The notes under the pieces: generated by a model
Seen by the model: the letters and a program-made list of their open reading frames with translations, nothing else
Told to the model about the DNA's origin: nothing
Database searches by the model: none
Part shown: in pieces, positions 13,326 through 24,820 of the stretch
Layout: the number at the start of each line of letters is the position of its first letter
Position numbering within the stretch: the stretch's first letter is position 1
Assembly (NCBI GenBank): GCA_963931925.1
Contig: OZ007571.1
Location: 8,679,944-8,743,943 of the forward strand
Direction: 5' to 3'
From: Onchidella celtica
Taxonomy: Eukaryota > Mollusca > Gastropoda > Systellommatophora > Onchidiidae
Length of the DNA: 64,000 nt
Program-made: the position numbers and the translations under genes

Positions 13326-16300
13326 TTAAACAATATTTTCAGGGGCAAGGGTTCTCTCTCTCTTGACAAGGCCCCATCTCTGTGAAAACTGCAAAATCTT
13401 GGCATCCCAGCTGACTTTGTTCTTGCTATACAGATTCAGATAGATGCCTATTATAACAATCAAGCCTGACCATAAGTACCTGGGGAAACAAAGATCATAT
13501 TTATGATGAATTCTGCCATTAGATACTGATAATGGTTTCAACTTTCTTTATTTTGGGAAAAAGATAACCGTCTCTCACATGAAGCACATCAATTAGTATT
13601 ATTTCAGCTTCTGAACTAGGTTTGAAAATCCAAAAGTATTTTATATCTGTGACATTTTCTGTCAATTGCTTTTAGAAGCAGCTAAAGCCATATAACTGTT
13701 TTTCTTTTCATCTTTTGTGGGATAATATTTCTAACTACATATACGTGGGTATGTATGACACATATTGGACCTTCACTATCTACTACAAAGTTTCATACAC
13801 TGGAATCTTGACTCTGTCAGCAAAATACAAGAGCTGTAACAGTTATTGAGCTATTCAGCTAGTGCTTCATAAACCAAAAACTTAACATCAGACACAAATG
13901 TTGTGTGTCAGATATTAATATGCAGGTGTTTGCAGATTGATATACCATTCTTTCTCAGCAACAGTTTGAATACAAATGAAAATGTTCATTAGAAAAAGGA
14001 GGTGCAGTCTGATAGGTTCAGATTCCTTTTATTCTATCTTTGAAATAATTTTTTAATTTTCAATTTTTGAATGCCAGCCATATCGTCCCTTCACATTTTC
14101 TTCATGGAAAAGTAGAATGATAGGAACTGCCCCAATGAACAGCACGTCCTTAAACAAATATGGAACCAGCTGGCCACTGGGACAATTTGTGGCAAAACCC
14201 TCAAATGGATCTCAGACCAGGGAGAGGAGCACTTACGGGGAGGCCCGGTGTCCCAGGATTCTGATTCCTGTCATAAATCAGTCAACCTTAAAATATTTTC
14301 CTATATAAAACAAAATACTTACTGAAAGGTGAATGGCTTTGTGAAGAAGATGAATGATAAAATAATGGTCACAGCTTTTCTGCATGTGGTCACTGTGTAA
14401 GAACAAATAAAAATATGAACTGTCAAAGAGTAGGGCTTCATTATAATAATATTGTAATTACAAACATGACAGAAATAAATTTTGAAGAATCTTCACACAA
14501 AGAAAAAAAATCAAAACCTTTAAATTCTTGCTTTAATGAAGCATTTCGTCATGGTGCTAACCTTTGGCCTAAGTCAGACTTAGGCCAAAACAGAATGTAC
14601 CTGTTACGTCATTGCCCTAGCCATGGTCCATCTATTAATGTAAAAATCATTCAAAAGTGCCAAGCCATTATCCTGGAAATAAAACTTTCTGTAATGGCCT
14701 AAGCCTAACTCATTCATAGACGTAGACCATTTTGGTTCTAGGGTTGTTTCAGCCAACATGGATGATGGCCACTTTTACCTAGAGTCATTTTGGCCTAAGT
14801 CCGACTGCACTGCAAAAAGAATTTAAATAAGTTTTTTGCGATTTTCTCAGAAGTGCAAAATATGACTTAGGCCAAAAGGTCAGCACCATGGCGATTTGGA
14901 AACATTCTTAACAAAGATTATCCACAGAAGACATCAAATATAAATGATAAGAACAGCACACAGTTGGTTAATGTGGATGGGATGAAAAGCATAGCATGAG
15001 CCACACCATAGAAAATGCTACGTTTGCTGACATCATTTAGAAAATTTGAGTAGTATCTAAAACATCTGAATATTGTAGGGGATACTACTACTAACAAATT
15101 CAATTTTGTAATTCAGTACATTAAATGTTACTTGTTTGATCTTGTGGGCTGATGCATATCCAAGGCATTCTTACAGTTCTTAGAATAAATCTTGCCAGTG
15201 GCCATTGCAACTTTTGTCCCAAAAATTTCAAACTCAACTGTGCAACAAATTTTCATAATACATTCCAGACATGCTGCAGCGAGAGTGGTAATCCAGAGGA
15301 CCCTCTCTGACTGCAGTCTCACCCCAGATAGAATACACTCAGCAGTTAAAAATCCTTTAATGATTACACTGATGGAATGTTATAGAACGTATCAAGTACC
15401 ATTCACCATAACCAACTGAAAGTGACAACACATACCTGTGACAGCTATTAATGCACCAAATGATTTGACCAAGGTTAAAACAACATACAGTCCTAGGTAG
15501 CCGGTCACAGAAAATATCACAGCATAGCCATAGGTTTCTACAGGATGCTGCAAATGAAGAAATGATAATATGGCACATCAAGATTTTGTTATATCTGGAT
15601 CCCAATTCATCATTCCATTGGCTAACATAAACTGTGGACGAAGAGACTGTATGTCATTATCAATGTATTTCATTAACTTTCTAAGACCAAACCACTTGGC
15701 ATCAAATTCTCCATCATCACTTTACATTGCTGATTACTCATAATGTCTTGTAATGGAACAGTATCGTTGCAATTGTGAGTCAGTGAAAGGAGGCAAAACA
15801 GCAGAAAATGACAATATAATTATATATACTTTGGACTTTTTAAAATCTTAACCCGTTTTTTGAGAGAATCAAAACAAACATATAAAGTAGAAAATCTCAT
15901 TCGAATTTTATCACTACCATCTATACACAAGCACATCAATTGATTCTTTTCAGTAATTGATTTCAACTTTTGCATAAATTAAATTGTGCCTCCTGAACAA
16001 TCCGCAAAAAAGACTTAAATTATCACAAATTCTAGGAAAATTGACTTTACCTCCTGACAGAAGTAAAAAGCAGGTAAAAAATTCCCGGAAACAATCAAAC
16101 CAACAAGAATGTACAGGAAACCAATGCCATAGGAGTATAGTACCTGCAAGTGTAGAAAGTATTTAACAAAATACAGCAAATTGAGTATGATCAGTATTTC
16201 TCTTCAAAAGCTGACTGGAGTATACAGAGTGCTTATGGCACACAAGTCACAACTGAGCAAGCTTTAGTTTTCAAGACTTGTTTTAAAGCAACTGGAATTT

Positions 16301-19300
16301 ATAAGTGATAATGATGGTTGTCAAAATCACCTAAATAAACAATTTTTAAATCTTGCTTTATATTTATAATTTATTCAATACAAGTACAAACAGTGGCAAT
16401 ATCATTTCTCTAACTTCTTTCTGGTTCTGCACACTGAATTCTTGAACTCTGGACATTCATATTCTCTGCAAAATAAGTTGGGGGGATGTGTGTGGTTAGT
16501 ATATATGGTCAGAAAATGTCTCCCAAAGGTTTAAAAAGCTTGCAAGTGGATGAATAGAGCTATTTTCAGAAGCTTTTGTGAACACCAGTGCCAGTTGACA
16601 CTGTGGTAAAATTATAAATTCCTTGGACGAGGAGGTTACACTAAATATCAATAAAGTGTACAGCACCGTTAAAGAAAAATAAAAACTCTTCGTACCATTT
16701 CTCCATTGCTGGCTCCATATTGTTTCAATGTTTTCTCCTGCACATTACCAATGGCCCCATCTGCACACAGAGCCAAGGATATCAAAACAACCCCTGAATG
16801 AAGGAAAGAAACAATTTAATAGCAGAAAGGCAAGTGCTGAGATAGGCAGATCACCAGCATGTTACTGAAAACACTCCATTCTCATGATGCTACAATGCAC
16901 ACCCGACAAGGAAATCTTAGTATGAGCATATGAAAACCAGAGCTGAACATGGTGAGCAAGCTTGCATCAAATACCATAAAATGGAAGCTGACATTTATTT
17001 TGACACATAAAACAAACATCAGAATTAAATTGTATAACATCTTATAATATAGATTTTTTTTTGTATTTAGCCTTTCAAATTTCTGATTCAAAATTCATGT
17101 TCTAAACACTATTTAGGAAATGGAATGAGCTTTCCTTCTAAGTCACTTCATCATCTCTACTGACGGAATTGCAGCCAGTCAGTAGTCATTTCAATTACAG
17201 TATGCACAGCTAATTTAATTAAGATAAAAAACAAAAAAGCCATCTATTCTTTCTCCCTACCGACAGAATTGTGGCATAGTACTTGAACAATGTCTTCTCA
17301 ATAAACCCCTCACCATTCATGTTTAGCTGTCTTTTCCTAGATTTTCCTACGGTTGACAAGACAAGAAATGGTGCTATACTAGTATTTTTATTATTATACA
17401 ATACATTATTATGTCTCTTACCATATGTGTTGAAATTCGGGGACACAGAGCTGTCTGCCAGTGTGAACAAGATGAGTCCAATGCTCATACAAATACATGC
17501 TGAGATGTCAATGAAACTGAACCTTTTTCCTAGGGATACCAAGGATAAATGTAATAAAAATGCAGAAATTTAAAGACAAGATTAAAAGCAAAGTTAAATT
17601 TAATATGACTGCTCTGTCCTCCCCAGGCATTCACCTGCATGTTGTCTGCTTTGCATTACAATTAAATGGACAAGTACAAATGATGTCATTTCATTACAAC
17701 TTCCATGCTTTTCCATTAGAGGTAAATGATGTACATGACGTAGGGGAACTTTTTACTGTAGACACCAGATTCTATAAGATCTATGATTAACAATTCTCTG
17801 TGATGACACAAAAATGGCAAAGAGCATCCCCACCACACCATAAGAGTAAGAGAAAAAAAATGCTTTATATTCAGTCACTGTTGGATGGTAAATGTCAATA
17901 AATGTTGTAATAATTATAATAATGGAGGTAAAAACAGCAGTGCACAACACCAATAATTTAAAAATTGTAAAAAAAAGGAAAAGAACACCTGCAGTATTTT
18001 TTATACCATTTTCTGGAGTTCTGGCATTACTTCATGTCCTGAAATGGGTGAAATACCACTGTGTACAAAACTGATCATAGATTTATTTCCCTGTAGAGAT
18101 ATTCTGATCCATCTTAAAATTTACATTCTATTCATTCGTGCTATAATCAGACAAATCTTTTTACATTTCATCTGACCATTTGAAATAGAAAAGAGGATAA
18201 TGGTAAATCAAACTGAAATGAAACAGGTCAAAAAGAATAACACAAAGAGAAACAAAAGAAAGCATTACTTTTTTACTGATATGAACAATTAGCTGTTGCT
18301 GTGATAATCTATGAGAATATTTACCTTGTATAAGAATGCCACCCACGAGGACAGGTATCAGCTTACAACATTTGAAGATGACCTGCGTTGGATAGTTCAG
18401 ATAGCCCACAGATGTATTGGATAATCCCATTGTGGAAACAGTCAGAAAAGCCAGAAGCAAATACATTTTCAGAGGTATCCTGAAACATTTGCAGAAAGCA
18501 CAATTTACAGAGATCTGCACATTCTAGGAAGAGGTGAAAAAAAAAAATATTGAAAAAACTGTTGTGAGAAATCAATAAGCTCATAAATATGAATGGAAAG
18601 GTTTTAAAATCTAAGTCAATCCAAACCCACTAAATTATACAAAAACTAACACAACTTGCTATGAAGTCTGACCATTGCAATCTGACAGGCCAGAGTAATA
18701 AAACGTCAGTGAAAGTGTATACTAAACGATAGATTACTAGAGTGTCTTTTGCTTACAGCTTTGTAAGGTGGAATATAAGATGGATAAACAAAACTGAGTA
18801 GTAGAAACCTGCAGACCCACATAGGCCTACAGTTTCTGACAGCTGGGATAGAAAAATAAAAAATGATACGCACTTACTTGCGTTGTTTATCCTCTTTGAC
18901 CTGCAGCTCTGCCACTCCAAACACAGTATAATATGAAAACTGAATGAGGGTCAAGTACCATCCAAATGGCTTAAATCCCTCTAATTTGAAAATAAGTTCC
19001 TGTAAATGACAATTGACATAAATAATCAGAACTCCTAGAGACAAAATAAAAGTGTGGCAGGTTTCAAAACAGCTAAAGAAAATTTTGCTCTTAAAAGAAA
19101 GAGCAATGCTGATAAAATAACAATTTAAACAAAATTCGATTATTTATAAAGAAAGTATTTTAAAATTTCAAAGTAAAATTTTTAATGTAGATTTTTGTGC
19201 AATAAAAAAAATAAAAGTAGTTTCCTTAACATGGGCATTAAAAGTAGCACAAGCGCAGATATTATATGCTTTCTTCAAAGCCAGTACTAGAAAGGACATA

Positions 19301-19580
19301 TTATAACTACCTGCATGTATCCATAGATCAGGTAAAAGGCAAAGGTCAAGGCTGTCAAAATCACGAACTGCCACGAACGTGTGAGATATGACAAATCAAA
19401 GCACCAAAGTTGCAGTACTTCTCTGGTCTCTTTGCCACTAGGATCCTCTGGCATTTTAATTTTAACAGTTGAATTGAACGGTGATGAGGCAGCTTTGATG
19501 GAAAATACTGACGCTGTTTGCCTGAGACCGTCAGATGGGGAAAATAACTTTGCCATTCCTCCTACTGGTTTGCTGGTCAT
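13326..19580 (-). CDS. SLC35B3: Adenosine 3'-phospho 5'-phosphosulfate transporter 2 (SLC35B3/PAPST2), nine coding exons
   Basis: Golgi multi-pass membrane antiporter that imports the sulfate donor PAPS for sulfotransferases. Exons, in order on the minus strand: 19580-19311, 18999-18878, 18479-18325, 17529-17422, 16793-16696, 16143-16051, 15547-15436, 14392-14323, 13479-13326. All junctions are GT-AG and the phases chain without a break to 393 aa; vertebrate SLC35B3 is about 400 aa. Family-diagnostic stretches are FYLIYGYMQ (end of exon 1), FKPFGWYLTLIQFSYY (exon 2), GLSNTSVGYLNYPTQVIFKC (exon 3), LFTLADSSVSPNFN (exon 4), GNVQEKTLKQYGASNGEM (exon 5), LVKSFGALIAVT (exon 7), ILSFIFFTKPFTFQ (exon 8) and YLWSGLIVIIGIYLNLYSKN (exon 9). 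The start is the ATG at 19580, which follows an in-frame TAG. A second ATG at 19556 has the better Kozak context and would remove eight residues. A good acceptor at 19597 implies a further non-coding 5' exon, not located. The usual VTTGRK reads VTTCRK here. Confidence 0.95.
14551..14889. mobile_element. Fold-back MITE in SLC35B3 intron 7
   Basis: The left end ATGGTGCTAACCTTTGGCCT and the reverse complement of the right end ATGGTGCTGACCTTTTGGCC are terminal inverted repeats of about 26 bp. Further copies of the word TGGCCTAAGTC in both orientations lie inside, so it can fold strongly. About 340 bp, non-coding, superfamily unknown. It lies between the coding exons at 15547-15436 and 14392-14323. 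Confidence 0.65.
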
Positions 19581-19774
19581 GAGATCATTCTTCTACACTG
19601 CAGCAAATAAGGCATTCAATGCAGACTGGTTCATCATTCTGTTCCCCACACAAACTAAACAACACCTGGTTTCAGAGCATTTTTTGCACTTTTTTTTTTG
19701 AAGCATCAGAAATGGTTGGATGGGTTAATTCTGAAATGGAAAAGCAAAGGTGTCACAATCATATTATATTATTA

Positions 19775-20005
19775 TCGGCAGATACTACCTGGGCCTCCAA
19801 CACTATCAGCAGATACACTGGTCTTGCTGGGCCGGCAACACTATTGGCGGATGCTTCCCAGGTTTACCCGCCAACATTATCGGCAGATACAGCCTTGGCT
19901 GTCAACATTATCAGCGGATCCGCCAATGTTATCGGCAGATACTGCCTGGGTTTATCCGCCAACACTATTGGCAGATACAGCCTGGGCCGCCAACAGTATC
20001 AGGGG
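19775..20005. repeat. Degenerate minisatellite, unit about 35-37 bp
   Basis: About six imperfect tandem units built on CGGCAGATACTGCCTGGG followed by CCGCCAACACTAT. The tandem structure keeps several frames open on the plus strand, so the open frames seen here are products of the repeat and not genes. Confidence 0.8.
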
Positions 20006-20787
20006 ATAATCCTACTTACTGCTCCTCATTATGTAAAAACTATTAGGAATCATTTTTTCTTTCTAAGGATTTTGCAAAATTGAAGTCGTGGGGAAACTGA
20101 TTATTACCAGTGTGCTCCACATTACTTTTTTCATTTATTCAACTGAACAGTTACTAATTAGAAATAAAAATGTAAATCAAATTCTAAACATATAAATGAT
20201 TTTTTTTAGTCAGTGTGAACTGAAAATTTCGTCCAAGCTCTCTGTCATCACTTACTGAAAATATATTTTGGGGGTGTTCTACTTCAGCTATTTGTCATGT
20301 TTTGTTTTATTACTTTTTTGTTTGCATGGAAGTTTAGTTCACTTTTATCTGCTCTGTCTGACTTTCTCTGTGACTTCACACCCGACAAAATTGTGGCAGG
20401 ATTTGAGAAAAACCTACCTGAGGTGAAGGACCTCGATTTTGGGTTTTTTGCATATTTTCATTGAGCAAGAAATTGTGAACATTTTGGTCTTTATTTGAAG
20501 TCAATATCTCAATTCCAGCCGAAGTTATGCATTTTACGGGGTGCTGTTTTGAGAAAAATGGACTTAAAGTTTCAGAAAGATTACCAGATTGATCTCAGTA
20601 ATACTGCAATCTGTGCATATGTTATCATGCAATGGTTGTATTGAGTAACCATTTATGAACATTTTGCTTTTTTTTTCAACAAAATTGGGCCATTTTTGGA
20701 TGAGTTGTAACAGGTACAAAACTACACATACCCTCTCTCAACTTACATGCCGCAAACAACAATAATACACAAAAACCGTCAATATAA

Positions 20788-20793
20788 TTTATT
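20788..20793 (-). terminator. Candidate poly(A) signal of the 95-aa gene
   Basis: AATAAA on the minus strand, about 450 bp downstream of the stop codon at 21245. It is the first clear canonical signal downstream. Confidence 0.4.
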
Positions 20794-21060
20794 TTTTTTA
20801 ACTCTGCAATGTTCAATTAAAATGAAACTTAGCATATTTCTTCAAATACATTACTGTTCATAAAAATAAAGTTCACAAATAAATTGACCATTAAAAAAGG
20901 TCTCACACATGACAGTAATTTGACAGTAACAGTAATAGTTGTGACATACTTATACATGCAAAAGTAACAAAGCAAGTGATTATAAATGAAAAGGCCAATC
21001 ATTTTCAAAACAATAGAACATAAACTTCATCTACCTCTTTTCCCCCTGCCCTTCCCTTTT

Positions 21061-21240
21061 CCAGTCACTCCCTTTCTCCCCTTTGGCTCACTGGGACCCG
21101 CCCCCCTCCTTCCCTCTTCCAATCACTCTCTTTTGTACTCCCTTTGGCTCACTGGGACCCGCCTCCTCCTTCCCTTTTCCAATTACTCTCTTTTGCACTC
21201 CCTTTCTCCCCTTCGGCTCAATGGGTCCTGCCTTCTCTTC
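21061..21240. repeat. Three-copy tandem repeat, unit about 60 bp
   Basis: Three imperfect pyrimidine-rich copies sharing CTTTGGCTCACTGGGACCCG, a run of CCTCCTTCCCT and CCAATCACTCTCTTTTG. It starts directly after the stop codon of the 95-aa gene (minus strand), so it would lie in that gene's 3' untranslated region. Confidence 0.75.
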
Positions 21241-21244
21241 TTCT

Positions 21245-22748
21245 TCAGATATGACAGTGGTAGGTCTTGGCACTGTTGTCGTCCATGGAGAACTGCGTAT
21301 AGTAATTCTTACCCTTGTTGAGAGAGCATTTGCATTTTAGGGTCCTGTTCAAGGCATCTCGTGTTGTGGTTTCCTCAGGCAGAACCACCTCTGCTGTGTC
21401 CAGGACAGGAACATCTGTCTCACCATAGTCTATTTTGAAAGAGAGGAAAAAAAAACAACAGAAATAAATAACCTGAGAATGATGTTTTAAAAAGGTCCAG
21501 CTATACCACATTTTCAATGCCACAACTTGCTTACCAAGTTTTTAGCATCATCAGCATGACAAGGACAACCTGCCACAGACAATTTACACATAAAGTGACA
21601 ATTAAATTGCTTAGTGTACCATACATTCTCCCTGATTAGATAAGGGCAGCATTGCATTCACTCATGGATTTTAACAAACAATTTATGTCAACATAAAACC
21701 CTCCACAAAAAGTGGGAAGATGAAGAAGGGGCAAATAATGAAGAAGGTATCTGAGATAAAACAGCAGAGCTGAAGAAAAGATGACAACCTAAAAAGAAAG
21801 TAACTGAGAACATGGCGGAAGAATGATTTATAATACAAGATGCAGATAAGGAATGAAATTGAAAACAATAATACAAAAGAATGTACCATCTTCATCAAGG
21901 TATGGATTCTCCTCAATGCTTGCTGATGGCACTGCTGTCAAGGGAAGGGGTGTTGCCTCATCGCTCAGGACATCTGCAAGAAAAATAGTAATTTTCCTTT
22001 AGCAGTCTGAAGGGACAAAACAAACTGTGCACACACTTCAACCATCTTTCTCTTAAGCTGTAAAAACATGACAGATCTTCTGTCTCTACTTACACTTATG
22101 GTGTCCTTACTAGTAGGTAACAGAGCAGTTAAAAACTGCACTAGGGTTGATCTGACATCATTACCCATGATAACTTACTTCCACACTGTAATAACAGCTA
22201 TCATCATTTTTAATGAGGTCTTATAGCAGTTGCGACAACCCTTGATGTTACAATTAAGCATTTCTTACACAAACGGCATCACATTGGCTTCAAAATGTAA
22301 CGGCACAAGTATTTCCCCTGCATTAGCACTTAGTGCCAACACTCTATGATAAATAAACAATTGAACTTGGTGATTTTTTTTTTTAAAAGCCCACAGAAGG
22401 TGGTGCTTTAAAACGCGGCCACACTTCTTAACCATGTTTCAAAATTTGTACAAAATAAAGTGATCAAGATAGGCTTAATATATTTGCTGCACAGCGTTGT
22501 CCATTATAGTGTCATTGCCACTGTAAGATGTCACTGTTCTAGGGCAATTAGATATGTAACAGTAATTTTTTTTTTTAACAGTCTCCTTCACCTTGGTTCA
22601 TAAATCATAATGGACCATGATAAGTTTACTGGCATGACATTCAATTGTCCAGCCCTGCCTGTCATAATCAGATCAGCACGAGAACTTTTAGGTTAATAAT
22701 ACAAAGACGACAATATTAGATCTATACTTTACCTTCTACAGCTGCCAT
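21245..22748 (-). CDS. Unrecognised small acidic protein, three exons, 95 aa
   Basis: Exons on the minus strand: 22748-22733 (MAAVE), 21973-21887, 21429-21245. All introns are GT-AG and the phases (1, 1) chain exactly to a TGA stop at 21247-21245. The first two thirds are acidic (LSDEATPLPL, EENPYLDEDDYGET); the C-terminus is basic then aromatic with paired cysteines (KCKCSLNKGKNYYTQF) and ends YHCHI. Third codon positions in the last exon are C/G rich, as in real coding DNA. There is no signal peptide or membrane segment. I do not recognise the family. Alternative: a consensus-like donor at 21313 (G|GTAAGA) could splice to the acceptor at 19597 and make these exons the leader of SLC35B3; the frame would then stop at once and SLC35B3 would begin a few codons later. 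A separate 51-aa open frame lies just upstream in the same frame. Confidence 0.55.
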
Positions 22749-22853
22749 TCTCGTAGTGCTGGGACTAAAAGCTGGGGGCAGGGTTGTAGGTCGACCTCAC
22801 TCGGTTGAGGTGGGCGTGGCAGTTCGACTTCGACTCTGTTGTTCAGCCTTCTC

Positions 22854-23009
22854 CTACTCTTCAGCTTCTGTTTCCTCTAGATCTCTTTCATGAAAATATT
22901 CTTCTGCTAGCTTTAATAGTTCTTGATTCAGCGCTATACCCCTCATTTCGAGCGAAGTTAGCTGGTTGACGATGTCTGCCACTGAGCTCGCTTGACCTGA
23001 GTCAGCCAT
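22854..23009 (-). CDS. 51-aa upstream ORF, possible microprotein
   Basis: ATG at 23009 in strong Kozak context (ACAACAATGG), TAG at 22856-22854. The product starts MADSGQASS, then has a predicted amphipathic helix (LTSLEMRGIALNQELLKLAE) and an acidic tail rich in E. It lies about 260 bp upstream of, and in the same frame as, the ATG of the 95-aa gene, with two stop codons (TAG 22856, TGA 22799) between them. No homologue comes to mind. It could be a uORF-encoded microprotein, the real N-terminus joined by an unseen splice, or chance. Confidence 0.4.
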   Translation of the reverse strand: MADSGQASSVADIVNQLTSLEMRGIALNQELLKLAEEYFHERDLEETEAEE

Positions 23010-24199
23010 TGTTGTTATGACAAACAATCTCTCCACCAACGTAGAGACGCAGAAAAAGCTCAAAATATGCCACTTACAGCAAAACAATGCTAAAATCACC
23101 AATGCAGCGAGTTTTGTTGATCAAATAAATGTCCAAAATGCACAAAACTAAACAGAGTCTGATAAAATACTGGAACAAAAACGAATCGGAAACAGCGACG
23201 ATCTTCAGCAGACAGGGGACTTACATGCGCAGTACTCGTAGGTATACCCTAGTGTTTTTCATAAACATTGTATTCATGCGCAGTGTTTTCTGGGGGAATC
23301 CCGAGGAAGAAAGCTTTCGATTGGTATAACAGTAGGGGTTTCCCTTTATAAATAGATGTGCTATGATAGTTGGAAAACTACCCCTGATTTTCACTCCGAT
23401 TATGCAAAATTACGCAATTTTGACCTTCGTGCAGTGATTTCTCAGTACTAGGATTTTCAGCTTAGGTCGGTTTTTCTCAAATCGTCTCACAATTGACTAA
23501 TAATATATAAAAAAAAGAAAAACAAATCCTAGTCAAAATTTTATACTCTGGAGCAAAGCAACAATGACCAATTGGGGGGGGGGGGGGGGGGAAGCAGGGG
23601 AAAAAAAAAGTAACAACAGCAAAAAAGTCAGCTCTTGCGGAGATTCGAACTCCCCTTACCAACTCGGCAGGCAAGTTTACTTAGCATGCCACCAGGGAAC
23701 CTGAGTAAAGACATTACTAAGCAGGGTATCTCTAATGCTATCAACGACACGATAACCAATAAGTATCGCTAAAAAAAGAACCTGGTGCATAATTACCGTA
23801 AGAAACATCATCATGTGTTACTGCGAATCAAGCCATCTTACCGACTGAAGAGCCTAATTATTCAACAAAACAAGTCATAATTGTGATCTAAGGGAGCTTT
23901 TTAAATAAAAATCACAAAACCAAAAATCCGTCTGTGAATAACAATTAAGATACAGATCTTATCCGCAGACGTCTGCGAATATGCATGGCCATCTACAGAT
24001 AAGACCTGAAAGTTTGTAAAATCGTGTATCCATTTAATCAATAAACTTCGCTCTTTATTCAGAGTAGCCTTTTCAAAATGTGCGCAATACGAATGTTGAT
24101 CGGGTTCAAATGAGGGGAGATCACTCTCAAATACAGATATGCTGGCCGATCAAAAAAAATCCTAGGGGAAATTTTATCCGACAGTATCGGCGGATAAAC
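23010..24199. other. Upstream region of the small gene, no exon seen
   Basis: Presumed promoter side of the minus-strand small gene. It has a poly(G) tract at about 23575-23591 and the tRNA-like stretch at 23632-23705. No TATA box or other firm element recognised. Confidence 0.4.
23632..23705 (-). mobile_element. tRNA-like sequence, probable tRNA-derived SINE head
   Basis: On the minus strand GGAGTTCGAATCTCC matches the T arm and internal B box of a tRNA, and TGGTGGCATGCTAAG is an A-box-like word about 35 bp upstream. The bases after the T arm (GCAAGAGCT) do not pair with the expected 5' acceptor strand, so it is not a functional tRNA. A SINE head is the likeliest reading. Confidence 0.45.
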
Positions 24200-24436
24200 G
24201 GGAGGTCTTCCGCCCGTCTGCGCCATAATTTTTACCGCTATTAATTAAAGCTTACAGTTACACATTGTCACTGTTATCAATTTAAACTCGTAACACATGG
24301 AATGGTCAGACGGACCTGGGGGCGTGAGGGTCTAGTCAGTTTGTATCAATGGGCGGTAGTCAGATTGACTAATCAGGCAAAAAGGGGCTGGGGTAGTTGT
24401 GTTTTCTTGACTGGCGCGGGCGGGCGGAAGACCTTC
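24200..24436. mobile_element. MITE with 9-bp target-site duplication, copy 1
   Basis: The ends GGGAGGTCTTCCGCCCG and (reverse complement of right) GAAGGTCTTCCGCCCG form a TIR of about 24 bp. CGGATAAAC occurs at 24191-24199 and again at 24437-24445, an exact 9-bp duplication. A 9-bp duplication with TIRs starting in G fits a Mutator-like origin. About 140 bp of one half reappears in inverted orientation at 26772-26912. Confidence 0.75.
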
Positions 24437-24473
24437 CGGATAAACAGTTCTTTTATTTTTATTAATCTTTTAT

Positions 24474-24812
24474 GGCACTACCGGATAAGTGCGGTCCCTA
24501 TCTTGCCCACTTCATTTCCGCCATCTTGGTTCTGACGTCAGATAGTGTTGGGTAGAGTTGGGCCATATGGCACTCCTTAAGAGTTGCGGTCCCTATTTTA
24601 AATTCTATTATTTAGTTCCCGGCGGCCTTCCCTGATATGTCAATCTGACTACTGCCCAGACGAACATCGGCCTACGGCCTCGATGATACAAACTGACTAG
24701 ACCCTCACGTCGTTACATATCAATCTGACGGCACTCCTTAAGAGTTTAGGGACCGCAAAAGATGGCGGAAATGAAGTGGGCAAGATAGGGACCGCACTTA
24801 TCCGGTAGTGCC
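24474..24812. mobile_element. MITE with perfect 54-bp inverted repeats and 8-bp target-site duplication
   Basis: Bases 24474-24527 are the exact reverse complement of 24759-24812, starting GGCACTACCGGATAAG. The octamer TCTTTTAT lies immediately outside both ends (24466-24473 and 24813-24820). The identical arms and intact duplication mean a recent insertion. An 8-bp duplication fits hAT or P superfamilies. The interior carries two direct copies of GGCACTCCTTAAGAGTT (24569, 24730), a palindromic TGACGTCA CRE-like site (24533-24540), and a segment (about 24641-24704) related to the neighbouring MITE at 24200-24436. Confidence 0.9.
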
Positions 24813-24820
24813 TCTTTTAT

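Larger units (their letters stand above)
19598..21060. other. Spacer between SLC35B3 coding exon 1 and the small gene
   Basis: Should hold the unlocated 5' exon and promoter of SLC35B3 and the 3' untranslated end of the small gene upstream. Apart from the minisatellite at 19775-20005 and an AATAAA on the minus strand at 20788-20793 I see no structure. Confidence 0.4.

Noticed and set aside
19619..20083. Overlapping plus-strand open frames of up to 154 codons
   Set aside because: They arise from a 35-37-bp minisatellite and partly overlap the antisense of SLC35B3 exon 1; no family similarity.
21313..21429. The small-gene exons as the true N-terminus of SLC35B3
   Set aside because: Splicing from the donor at 21313 to the acceptor at 19597 gives an immediate in-frame stop, so they cannot be fused in frame to the transporter.
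23632..23705. Functional tRNA gene on the minus strand
   Set aside because: The T arm and B box are good but the acceptor stem does not pair, so it is treated as a tRNA-derived SINE head.
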